Positions 12,851 to 24,452 of a DNA stretch of 64,000 nucleotides are shown here, one piece after another (within the stretch, counting starts at the first letter, position 1; every line of letters begins with the position of its first letter). Below the pieces are notes generated by a model. The model worked only from the letters and a program-made list of their open reading frames with translations, did not search any database and was not told where the DNA came from. Made by a program: the position numbers and the translations under genes. Origin of the DNA: Nyssa sinensis (lineage: Eukaryota; Streptophyta; Magnoliopsida; Cornales; Nyssaceae); assembly GCA_008638375.1 (NCBI GenBank), contig CM018043.1, forward strand, positions 42,376,651-42,440,650. Reading direction: 5' to 3'.

Positions 12851-13010
12851 AACTTGGTCACAGTCAAGTACAATTAATGAGTGAACAGTCAACATTTTAG
12901 TCAAACCTAAGTGATGTATTTACTCTAGTTGGCAGACCTTGGGTCTTTTGAGGCCCAACATACCCCTCTTTATCCTCAATGCATATAAAATGCCCTCATA
13001 ACTCCATGCA

Positions 13011-13258
13011 TAAAAACACACCCCATCGCCATATGTCCATTTACAGTCTCGACCCGTATGTCCCGTCATTGATAAAACACCCCCATCACCATATATCCAT
13101 TTACAGTCTCGACCCGTAGGTCCCGTCAATCGATAAAACACGCCCATCACCATATGTCCATTTACACTCTCGACCCGTAGGTCCCATCAATCGATAAAAC
13201 ACCCCCATCACCATATGTCCATTCACAGTCTCGACCCGTAGGTCCTGCCAACTCAGAA
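13011..13258 (-). repeat. Minisatellite, about 62-bp unit, 4 copies
   Basis: Four consecutive units each start aaaacac and contain catcaccatatgtccattta and ctcgacccgtaggtcc, starting near 13011, 13074, 13135 and 13197. Other family A LTRs have a single unit (for example near 36350). Confidence 0.85.
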
Positions 13259-14099
13259 AGCAATCGGATGGATATTGTGACTGAGCACAAATTTGACATT
13301 CAATTATAAATCAAGATTCTATTCATGATTCTATAAAAAGTGCGTAAGGTATGAATGGCATGCAGTAAACGTCAATCAATAAGTCTTTCAAGGCGCAGTA
13401 CAACATAGCAACAATGAGGTAACAATCAATCGGCAACCACCAGATAGACAATATCAATGGTGGGATAACAATAGCGGTTACATACATGAGTACAAAGTTT
13501 TGGTAGTAATAGAAATGATGTGGCTTGAAAAATCACGTATAAGAGATAGGAATTCACTTACCTTTAATCCGTGTGATCTACCTCAGTATTCCATAACTTT
13601 TTCTTTTCCTTTGAGTTTCCTATCATTCACTAAACATGTATTAGTTTTAAATGTTATTCATCAAATTTTATACCTCATTATCATAAGTATCTTTTTTGCT
13701 AATTTAGACTCTTTGCAATTTTTTATTTGGACTTCTATACCCCAAAAGGGCAAAATGGTCATTTACGTGTCTCTATTTTTTGGTTTCTGTTTTCACAAAT
13801 TGGACTTCACCGTTGAGTCCAGAAGGTTTGAAATAATAAAAATTTACTATTTACTTAACTTAATCGGAGTCCATTTGACTCACATTTGACATAGGGGTAT
13901 TTTGGTCATTTTGACATTTCGTCTTGTAAAATAGACCTCTCCATTAAATCCAGAAGGTCCAAAATAGTAAATTTACACTATTTACTTGATTCGTTTGTAT
14001 ATTGGGAATTAATGGAATAATTACTAATTTAATTAATTATTTAATTTAATTATAAGTAACTAATATACATATTAATTGAAGCAAAATAGACTACATGTG

Positions 14100-14165
14100 C
14101 CTCAGTGGCACAGTGGTCCATTCTTCCCACCCTTCCCCCTTGGTCACGCATTCAAGTCGCAGGGG
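14100..14165 (+). other. tRNA-like module antisense to family A LTR
   Basis: TGGCACAGTGG at 14106-14116 is a good A box. CATTCAAGTCG at 14149-14159 is a weak B-box candidate (6 of 11 bases). The spacing of 32 bases is short. It lies about 1.4 kb from the LTR start, close to the position of the modules at 22105-22200 and 58921-58995. Confidence 0.4.
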
Positions 14166-15362
14166 CAACAACCCCTGCGCAATTTCTTCTTTACTGTTAT
14201 AAGCCAAACAGCGGTTAGCGGATTAAAATAGGAATAGGCTATTCCTATTCCGTTTTCACTTCCTTAAACCCCTAACCAAACACCCAGAAATCTGGTTTTA
14301 AATTTAAAACAGTACCACACCCAAAACGGAACAGTTTTGATCCAATAGACCCTAACACGATGCCGTTTTATTGGCACTGTTCATCACTTTGTCCCCTTGG
14401 TTATCCGGCGAAGCTCCGGTAGGGTTTCGACATCTTCCCCGGGGCCTGCGACCCTTTTTCGATCGATTTCCCAACAAAAATTGATGTCGTTCTCGCCTAA
14501 ATCTCATGGGCTTTTCATATCCATCGTTCATTTTTGGATTGGATCATTGATCCTTACAAAACTGGGAGAAACAGTAGATTCGGTGATTCTCCGGTGAGCC
14601 ATTTTCATGGCGGTTCTCTCACTATTTTGGCTCAAATATGTTCCTACTTAGTTCCTGCACCCCATATGGTCAATACCCAATCGTTTAAACTAAGTTCCAT
14701 GCATAAACTTCCTTAAACTCGATTATTCCCCATCACCTGTAACTATGTTTTTCTCACTTGTTCCTAGCCCTTTTCACTTGATTTAAATTGCAGTAAACAC
14801 CATTTTTTCATGTTTATGCAGACCCTAAAGTCAATTCTATCATGTATGTTTTTTAAAAAATATAAAATGGAACCCACCCCCTTACCTAGTTTTCGAGTTC
14901 CTCATAGTTTCTCCTTCTGAAACACGCCCGCTGCACCCTCTGAATCTCACAGCCTCAACCCCGATCTCCTTTCCTCTATTTACTCCTTCCTTTTCTCACT
15001 TTCGGTCGCTAACTCATGTGTATATCAACAAATATCAATTGCATGCGCCTCACTGTCTGTCCCTCTCTCTCTTAATCCCTTCGGTTCCGAACCCTTCTAC
15101 AACCTCATCCTTATCACCTTATCTCTTTTCTTTTGTTTTTTGGAATTAAAACTCTCCTAGATCACTGCCTCGCGCCCCCCTTCCCTTATCCTCACATTCA
15201 GTATACATACATATATATGTGCACAGCAAACTTATATATACATATATATATATGTATATATTACAAACATATATATAGTTAATTATATCATTACATAAAT
15301 AATAATTTCCTTTTTTATTTTATTTAATTTCATTTATTCTAAATTTTTATTTGTTATTACTT

Positions 15363-15395
<33 letters not shown>

Positions 15396-15605
15396 TTATT
15401 TCGGTATTTGTTCATGGCTTGCTCGGCACCGCTCGGGCATTATCTGTACTTCCGGACTATTGAGTGTCCAAACCGTCCATTTTATTCAACATTAAACAAA
15501 AAGCCCTAACGGCTCGGGTTACATGGCTTATTCAGTTACAACTGAGTCAGGGTATTACATAACCCCAATCCTAAGGTTTCATAACCTATTTCTCTAATAC
15601 TACTC

Positions 15606-18239
15606 TATAACGACCCACACCCCACGTAGGATGGAGTTATGGTCCATGATCGGCCATCCACCAAGGCCTTATACAGAATCGAATGGGCTATATAATGGAT
15701 AGTTTATTAATATAGCAGAAGCGTAACATTTTAACCTGTCTGGTTCACATCAAACTCATACCAACCACATTTGATCACAGTAATTCTAAGTTTAATATAA
15801 AACTCACACTTGCAAAATTTATTACAAGTCATTTACATCTACAACTAGCCAACACACAAAAATAGGCATTGTATATATTAGAAGCCTACATAGGCTCAAA
15901 AGTGATATTTGCAAGTCTTGCTATACAATTTTACAAACTCTTCTTCCTTAAGTCTCCTCCCCATCTTAAGCTTCATTACCCTGAAAAATTGGTTGGGAAA
16001 TGGGGTGAACTAACAAAGCTCGAAGAATAATACCAATGCCTTGTCATGGGTTTTTATAGCAAAAGAAACTTTAAATAAAACCATAGATATCAAGCATTAC
16101 TGAAAAAATTCAAATGCATTTTTAGAAACGGAATTATTATTTAAACATTTGAATAGCAATAAGTAGCCAAATAGAGCTCATAACAGATATCAAATATCAT
16201 TTAGCATGCCCATTACAATAGTCAGAACAGAAGAATCAGCATCGACTCGGATTCTGAACGGAATGTCATATATAATGACAGTCACTTATAATGACACTGA
16301 AGAGATCTCTAGCCTACTTACTGGCCTACTGGCTTTTGGTCCCCCAATAAGGACATAATAAAAGGGGCCCATGTAATGGCATCTACAGAGACACGTTCTA
16401 AATCATGTGATTATCTATGGATTTGCAAATCTATTTATCAAGCATACTTATAAAATGTACTTCAATTTCATCAATAGAGAATATAGCATAATGCTTTGCT
16501 TGTTAAAACACAGAATAACATGTTTAACAATATCATATTCAATTCACCATTTCAAGGAGCCTGAATTACTCACCTTGTGCTCTTAAAGCATTCCTTGATT
16601 CTTTTTCTCTCCTAAGGAACCCTACATACATATATTTCATATTAGAACCATATTTGAGTGTAATGTAACATTATTTAGTTGCGCTTGTCCCATTATAGTT
16701 CAAACAACACAATCTAGGATTATGATAAAATCTCTCATATTCTAATTCCATTGGAGCGTCCTTTGACTCTTGTTGGAATTCATTTGCATCAATATAAAGT
16801 TTTTAAACAATTGGGATAGCAGCTGCACCACCCCTATTTATTGTGCTTATAAGTTTCATTTTTAACTTCCAAGTGTTGGTCGTTTCAACACTTATACCTA
16901 GCATCTTGAATCATCATTTAGACAAATCATTTAACTTTAATTAAGGTATTTTCCTTTAATTTCCAACAACATTTTTCCTTACCATTTCTCGCATTTAGAG
17001 TTCCTTTGATAATTTAATCATGCTAATTATAACCTAGGTAGTGCTAGGATTGTTTTAACACTATTAATCATTAGCCAATTAGTTTAATCAACACTCATTA
17101 ATCATGATGCATCCTTCTACATCATATATGTTGCTCTTATATCCATGTAATTACTATTCCATGCAAAACTTGTTAAGACTTCAAGACTAGTTTAGAATTT
17201 CATTCAATTCTTAATTGAATTTGAGTTCTTAGTCATTTTTAAATGTTTCTTTTCCGATTAAATTAAAGAATAAGATATTAGGACTAGAATTCATACTTTG
17301 ATTGTTTAAGAATTCAACCTCTAGGTTAGTTCTCCTTAAGCTTCTTCTTTCTCCTTCTTGTTCTCTTGTTTTCTTTATTTTCTTCCTTGCTTTATTATTC
17401 TGTCCAACACATTTTAGAGAGCTTCTTGCTTGTTTCTACAATTTATTTTGTAAGGCATAATAGATACAAACATGTATCTATATGTGGGCTAGGTGTCACC
17501 TTGTGAACTCTCACATATTTGAAGTATCTTGCTCTTATTAACTCTATATTTCCTCTCTTACTAATTTGATTTTTTTTTGTCCCTTTTATGTATATATATT
17601 TATATCATATGTATAATATATACATACATATATATATAGACAAATCTCTGCACAAGTTCCGTAAGAATAGTGAACAATGGCGGGCTAGATATTCCAAATT
17701 GTAGGTCCCTTGCCCATGTGAACAATTATCTTCCTTACCTTTCTCTAATTAAAATTAACTTGGATAATTATAAGGCTTAGGTTATAACCTAGGATTAGTA
17801 CAAATCTATCTTGCTTAAACACCCTAATTAACCCAATTGGAATTAACTTAATTCACTAATCATGTATTAAGGTTTCTAATTAAACATTATTAGTTTAGAT
17901 ATAACAAATTTTTAAGAACCTTCCAATAACCTATCACAAACTAGGTTAGTTTAGTTAAGTATGCTCTAATTATGCTTAACCTTAGAATAAGGATTAACCT
18001 AATTAATTATGTTTTAGCTTAAGAATCATTTTAAAAGCCTACTAGAAATATCATTTTGTTCATAATTTCTCCTACTAGGATTTTAATTATTGTCTCACTA
18101 TTCATACTAGTAAACTCATCAATTTGAATCACACAGTCATGCTTAAAGCATACTCTAATTCCACACTTTATCATTACTTGAAATGGATTCACATATAGCA
18201 ATAAAGTATAATAAAAGTAATAAGACATAGGATATTACA
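15606..18239 (-). repeat. LTR-like element E without target duplication
   Basis: It begins TATAACGACCC and ends GGATATTACA. The reverse complement starts TGTAATATCC, fitting an LTR with one substitution in the terminal TG. The ccttgtcatgggttttt and ggaaatggggtgaac blocks (15990-16055) match the 3' parts of the other LTR families in the same orientation. The flanks differ (tactc left, gaaac right), so there is no target duplication. Bases 15560-15605, between A and E, are unassigned. I see no gene, primer site or pol. Confidence 0.5.
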
Positions 18240-20459
18240 GAAACCTGCCCATAGGCAATAACGGATAAGTGAGACGAAACTGTTTGATATGGTTTAAAGT
18301 TTTTAAAAAATAGGGATTAAGCTTGTTTGGCTACGGGGTTAGTAACTAGATTTAATAACCTTTAGCGGAACAGGAATATCTTATTCCTGTTTGCCTTCCT
18401 TGTCTGGTGTTTACTTTAACATAAATAAGAAAATAAATAAATAAAAGGGATGCTCCCAGAGGAGTTGAACACAAGAACTATAGAGAGGAAGAAACTATTG
18501 GCTTAGTGGCTGCTAAGTTGCCACCGAACGCCTTGCGAATATATTTTACATAATATAAATAAACATATATATATATATATATAATATGTATTGAATTAAA
18601 TAATTAAATTAAATGTTATGTGTGACCAAATAAAATAAAAAGAGTGTCTACTCTAGCATTTTTTGACATTTAGGACTCAACGGTGAGATCCGTTTTGTCA
18701 ATCGAGGTACCGAAAAATTAGACACAAAATATAAAAATTACAAAAATGCTCGTAGACTTAAAATAAGCCACAGACAGCGAAATTAAGATTCGGAAGAGCC
18801 TAAACTTATTATCTTCGACATTCTAGATCCAGTGGTGATGTCTGCTTAGGAAGAATAAAACACCAAAACAAACTAAAAAATAACGAATGCATCTCTAAGG
18901 CTTAGTGAAGCTACCAGGAGAGTATAAAAAGTAAAGAAACACCTATACTAACGAATATAGGAACCTCTGAGTCTAAAATGAGCTTCATTAAAGTTAATTG
19001 GAAACCGAAGACGCATAATAAGAATGATAAAATTACCAAACTACCCTTAAGGCTTAAGTAAGCAAAGATTTAAACTGAAGTATATACTAATATAGTATCA
19101 AAATATTATGATCTATGATTTAAGATCACCAATAAGGAAATAGAGATAAGATGCATGCCGACACTAGTCAAATAAACAAATTAGCAAGTGACTGTAGACT
19201 CTGGACCACAAGTGAGTAACCTTGAAGCTTGAAGTGGATATATTTTTCATGAAATGCAGTTCTTTATAGTTTTATAATATTACATGCAGTTCTTTACAGC
19301 TTTATAACATATTTCAGATTACTATGTTATATGTTTTAACTCCATGACTATATACAAAATACTAAAATAAATGGTTGAATTGCATACTTTAAAGTAGCAT
19401 TTCTTTAAATGTTTCATATCATGGATCCTAAAGAATTTTTTGCTAGCATGTTTCAATTTTTATGTGCCTTACGACACCTTGCTGGGGTTAAGAACCGGTA
19501 GACTTCTAATAACTCTTCATAAACGACTTGACCGAGAGTCTAAATCTGGTGAGAAGGCTATGTAGGTCTAGAGCTCTAAATTACATAAAGGTCACCAATG
19601 TGACATTTATATTCCCCAGGGACTGAGTTTATGAGATGTATGGCACAAAATGTTTTCACAGCTTTAGTTTATAGGCCACCATGTGACAACCCAAAGTCCT
19701 AAGGGACACTAATTTTTAAGAAGTATGGAACGTTTTATTTGCTCACAAGTATCAAATTTTATGATATCATAATTAACTTGCAAAACTTTCTAACTTAAAC
19801 CCTTGTATGATTTCTAGTATATATCTTGCAACTCCCAGTTATATGTTTATGTTTTAAAAATGCCAGTAGCTTTTTGTACAAATCTTTTCGATTGCTATCC
19901 TCGAAAGTTTTAAGAATTGTAAAAATGATAAAAATGGGTTTTCAGAAACCCATGACAAGGAACTGGTGTTACTCACGAGCTTTTCAATACACTCACAGGG
20001 ATTTGTCCTATGTATTTTCAGGGATTACTAAGAAGTTTTTAGAATCATATGCTAATAAGCTATGATGAATAGAGACTCTAGTGAAAGGAGATTTGTATCC
20101 TAGTTGTGGAGGTGCCAATTTGAGACAATAGATGCCAGATTTGTGTAACAGACAAAAGGAAAAATAGAAAGTGAGAGACACTCATCAAAATGTAATAGTT
20201 AGAGATTCATATTATTATAACTCTAATGTACAGTTTAGTTATGCTTTTCCAAGTATGACTACATTCAAATAAAATTCTTAATAGACAAGAATTCCGCTGC
20301 ATGAATTAATATAACCAAATGCAATGTACTTGGGAATAATGAAAAAGCCTTTGGTTAAATACATCATCAATACCTTGCCAATGGTTGGTGTATTGGCGAA
20401 GTACTTAACTGGCCGGTCATTATCTATAATCCGCATAGGATGGGTTTTGGGATGTGACA
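18240..20459 (+). repeat. 5' LTR of element C, 5'-truncated
   Basis: It matches the 3' LTR pieces collinearly: 18240-18400 with 29890-30044, 18400-19733 with 33368-34693, 19734-19805 with 43744-43819, and 19806-20459 with 54946-55591. It ends GGGATGTGACA followed by the primer site. It lacks about the first 1.7 kb of the LTR, where element E abuts. Open frames such as 19826-20065 and 20324-20596 lie in LTR or leader sequence and are not genes. Confidence 0.85.
18455..18530 (-). other. tRNA-like module antisense to LTR C (5' copy)
   Basis: The minus strand has TGGCAACTTAG (18513-18523) and TGTTCAACTCC (18461-18471), degenerate A and B boxes 41 bases apart. The copy in the 3' LTR (33430-33500) keeps a perfect B box. 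Confidence 0.45.
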
Positions 20460-20462
20460 TAG

Positions 20463-20474
20463 TTGGTATCAAAG
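20463..20474 (+). other. Degenerate primer-binding site of element C
   Basis: TTGGTATCAAAG follows the LTR end after three bases. It differs from the initiator-methionine site TGGTATCAGAG of D and H at one position, probably a G to A change. Confidence 0.75.
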
Positions 20475-20883
20475 TAAAGGTTAATGGTCTTTTGGGAAAA
20501 TACCGTACTAGGAACACATCACAATTAAGTGTTAGGATTAAGGGTACCAATAAAAATAGTAACAAAGTAATGTTAAGGGTTTATGGGAAAGACTAACCTA
20601 AGAACATCAAAGCATGAGATTATTAAGTTTCCCTTAGGGATTTCGGGATTAAAAGTTTAGTACCACCACAAAGTTGCTATATAAAAGGATTAGGTTATAT
20701 AGACAGCCCTACCATCAGAGTAGTATCACAAATTAAGGGTTTAAGTGATCATGAAGAAGGACGAGAAATATGGCAGTATATGCTAGTATACTATTAGAAC
20801 CGTTAGTTATGAGTAAGACTAATCACCTTACTATATACCTTTGGGGTTGAGAAACACATGTGGCATGCCTTATCCAACCATCG
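20475..20883 (+). other. Internal region of element C, left part
   Basis: This is leader-like DNA with no conserved coding sequence. It has repeated aatggtcttttggg/ttaagggtttatggg-like phrases. It is cut at 20883 by a solo LTR A and resumes at 24453. Confidence 0.6.
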
Positions 20884-21901
20884 TGTAACACCTCGACCCG
20901 AAATATCGGGTAATGTGGCTCGCATATCGAGATTAAAATTTTATAATTTAATTTAGGCTATGAAACCCGAGTGCCCTGGGACTATCCGTTCAAGGAACTC
21001 GATTATACGGGAATACGTGTATATTTACATAGTTATATATATACACCCAAAAATAAATATATATATATATATATATAAAATATTGATGTATATATAAATA
21101 TAGAAATATATAAATACAAGTACATATATATATATATCATTATGTGTGTGTGTATATATATAAATGCTTTAATATGTATGAATATGGAAGATATATATAT
21201 ATATATATAAGGAGAAATAAATATCAACAAGGTTGTGTAAATGCAGGAAGGTGGGCAGAATTGTGGAGGGGATTGTCGGCAGCCTACTATGTGTAAAAAG
21301 TATGTGTAGTGTGTGTTTTATATAATATGTATATAACACAAAAAAATCAAACAAAACATTTAATGCAAAGCTGTAAGAGAAACAAAAATTTAGAGAAGTC
21401 AAGAATGGGAAGAAAAACAGAGAGAAGAGAGGGAAGGAAGAGAGAGAGAAAGAGGTTCAGCCATTTGGGTTGCATATGTATACATGCACCAAACATGTGT
21501 TTTGAAGGAGAAAATTAAGAAGCTGAGGAGTCTTTGAAATTCAGAAATAAGGATTAGAAGGAAAAGAAGGAGAAATTGCAAGCTAAAGGTAAGAAATTTT
21601 AAGTTATTCAAAAACTTCTCATTTCTGGGTTTTGATGTAGGCTTGCATGAAGCTTAGAACGAATTGCATATTTAAATTCTATGAGAAAAATGGAACACAT
21701 AGGAAGAAATCGCATGTAAAATGGTGGCGAAATGAAGAAGATATTGAGGTTTATCGAAAAATGTAAAATTGAAAAACATGAGATTTTGATGTATTTTAGA
21801 GGCTTAGATTGATATATATATATATATAGGCTTTAAATCATGTTTTAGGATGTTTAGGAGTGAAATTTGGCTTCAAAATGAAGAAAAAAAAAATTGGACT
21901 T

Positions 21902-21950
21902 CAGTGCAATCCGGTCACCGGCGCCAGAAAGGGTGACCGGAGTTGCACTG
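21902..21950 (+). other. GC-rich hairpin in family A LTR
   Basis: Left arm CAGTGCAATCCGGTCACC (21902-21919) pairs with right arm 21932-21950 with one bulged base and a 12-base loop. A related hairpin is at 58678-58730. A purely GC-rich inverted repeat (CCGGCGCC/GGCGCCGG) is at about the same LTR depth in element H, near 60157-60178. Confidence 0.7.
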
Positions 21951-22104
21951 TTCCGGTCACTGGAAAGTCAAAGAAGAAGAGAAGGGGTTCGGGTCATTGA
22001 CCTGGTCGAGTCGGAGCCCACCCAGGTGCACTAAGGGCTATGCGAACTGTGTCATTTTGGCCCTATTTGAGTTGCAAAGGAAATCAGTTTTCTTTTAGAA
22101 GAAA

Positions 22105-22200
22105 GGGGGGATGCGCTACTGCCAAGAGTCAAACCCCAGACCACACGACATGTGGGCACTTATCCCCCACACGCCACCACCGTGCCACATGAGCACGTGT
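22105..22200 (-). other. tRNA-like module antisense to family A LTR
   Basis: The minus strand has TGGCACGGTGG (22177-22187), a near-consensus A box, and GGTTTGACTCT (22125-22135), a B-box-like motif with two changes, 41 bases apart. The module starts about 1.2 kb into the LTR. Confidence 0.5.
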
Positions 22201-24452
22201 GTACATATACGAAAACATTCTCTATTTAATATATAATTAGTTAATAAAATTAATTAAATTAGTTAATTATTAAAATAGCTTCCGATGTCCAAATTTAGCA
22301 AATGAATAGTGTAAATTTATTATCTTGAGCCTTTTGGACCCAATGGTGAAGTCCGTTTTATGAAACAGAATTCCAAAAAAGAAAGACACGTAAAAGTGTA
22401 AAATGACCATTTTGCCCCTAGTACCCCCGAAGCCAAATAGAAATCCGAGAAGGTCTAAGTTGACTTTCTCTGACGTTTTGGACTCAATGGTGAGGTCCAT
22501 ATTATGAAAATAAGTACAAAAAAATATGTGAAGTTATAAAAACAAACCTAAAATTTAATGAACCCGAAGAGTATAATTAGAAATAGTAATTAATTACCTA
22601 ATACTTAAATTGTGCCATAGGTTGAGATTGAATTAAATCAACATGGATGATTCAACTTGGAGGAAGAATGTAACTGAAACAAAAAAAAAAACACTGCCAA
22701 GAAGGTGGAAATCCTCTGTTGGGAGTCGTTCATTATTCGGATTCCTATCGTCCCGATGGAATGACTGATGAAAGAAAAGGCTGCAAAGGAGTTGGTCGAA
22801 AGAACAGAAGATGTGGGTGATAAATTTGAGGCAATTGAGTCGCTCGAAGATAAGGAATGAAAGTAATATCTATTTTATCAATTAAAGTACAAAAAAGTAA
22901 ATAGATATGTAAATGCAACTTATAAATTGCTACGAGTAGTCCGATTTAAGAAGAATAAAACATATCATAGGATTTAGGCTTTACACAGTTTAAGAATAGG
23001 TTAAGATCACAAATTTGATGATAATTGAAGTACATGTGAAATTTATGAAATCTTCATAAATTGTTTTAGGCTCGTTAAAAGAAAGGGAAAGGCACATCAG
23101 TAGTGCCAATCCCAAAGTCTAAGGTGAGTAATCTTGTATTTGAAGTGGAGATTTAACTCCACGGATTTGAAAAAGTTTAAAGTTCAAAATATCTAAAACA
23201 TTTGAATTTCAAATTCAATATCTATATGATTCATGTTTTAAAGTATTTCTGTTTCTTTAGAGAACCCTATTGTGACATGCTCAGTGAATGATTTCTACTA
23301 CAGTTTCTCTTTAAAGTATACTTCTGCATGTCTAAGTTTAAAATGACAAATTTTATTAAATATTCTGAATTTGCATATTCCAAGTATTTGAAGACTCTAT
23401 TATAAAGTCATGAACATCATATTTTGAATGCTCATAAAAACATCTATTTGAAGAAGTTATGTGTTATATGTTTTAAAATGCAACTATAGAGAGGTCGTGT
23501 TTTAATGTTTTAAGTAGCATCTATTTGTAAATGTTTTATATGTCACTTGTTGCCACTGGAAATGCAAGATAAATCGTGTATAAGCACTACAAATGATATT
23601 GGGTTTCTTCGGAACTCAATTGACATGAAGAATGCCAAGTAGCAGGATCTAATCTCCCAGGCATGAGATTTCTCCATAGGAAGTAACATTGGAGTCCGGT
23701 TCAAAATGGATTCTGCTAATGAAAGTGATAAGATGTTATGTTCAAAAATGGTGCCAGGTTTTACCCTTATTTTGCTAAACATAACTACATGTTTTGAAGT
23801 CTCTTTTATGGTATATTTTAAGAAATACATGTTTAACTTGATTACTTTAAATGTTTCAAAGCTATCTGTTTTAAAGAATGTATATATTCTGTATTTGAAG
23901 TATACAATTGGTAGTGAACGTTTTATAAACTCTCTTATACTAACCATTGCCAATTGAAAACCCATGAACAATTGCTAGAATTACTCACGAGCTTAGTGAA
24001 GCTCAAATGGATTACCCATGACTCTTTCAGGTAATGAAGATGATTAAAAGTTTGGCCATTTTGATAGAAAAGGTGTAGGAACCTCCCCTACAAGATTAGC
24101 ATGGATGTAGTAGGACCATATGTTGGTCATTTTTGTTATAAGTAGTTTTTAAACAGTATTGTACTTAAGTCCCACAGGGCAACCGAACATGCATGTATTA
24201 TTTAAAAAGTCTTAAAAGTTTTATTATGCTCTGAATGTATAATTATGTGTACCATTCTGAAGAGCGATAGTACCGGGCGGATGTGCGAAAAATTAAAAAA
24301 AGGAAGAAAAGAAAAAGTTTTTCACGCTTCCGCAAACACAAGTCGTACCGCAGTTCAGCACCGTTGCCTACATAGTCCATTCAACGGCCCCTGGGCTGAA
24401 GGGTGGCGGCAGCGATTCGGGATCCGCGCAAGGTAGGTTTCGAGTCGTGACA

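Larger units (their letters stand above)
12851..15559 (-). repeat. LTR of family A, partial, host of element D
   Basis: It ends GTCAGGGTATTACA at 15559, as do other minus-strand family A LTRs. It shares the tcttttgaggcccaacatac block (12955) with 36315 and 53890, and the gttgagtccaga modules near 13815 and 13945. Its left end is where D inserted, so the remaining part lies beyond the left edge. A 62-bp repeat array (13011-13258) and a tRNA-like module (14100-14165) lie inside. The open frame at 13500-13889 covers the shared modules and is not taken as a gene. Confidence 0.75.
20884..24452 (+). mobile_element. Solo LTR, family A, in element C internal region
   Basis: It starts TGTAACACCTCGACCCG and ends GGTTTCGAGTCGTGACA. 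Flanks catcg (20879-20883) and aatcg (24453-24457) match at four of five bases, consistent with an aged 5-bp duplication. No primer site or gene lies inside, so it is a solo LTR. It contains TA-rich microsatellites (21055-21210), a strong hairpin (21902-21950), a tRNA-like module on the opposite strand (22105-22200) and two shared ggactcaatggtgaggtcc modules (22335, 22480). Open frames here (for example 23543-23971) show no known family. Confidence 0.85.

Noticed and set aside
23543..23971. A 142-residue minus-strand frame
   Set aside because: It lies in a solo LTR of family A, antisense, with no family resemblance and no equivalent frame in other copies.
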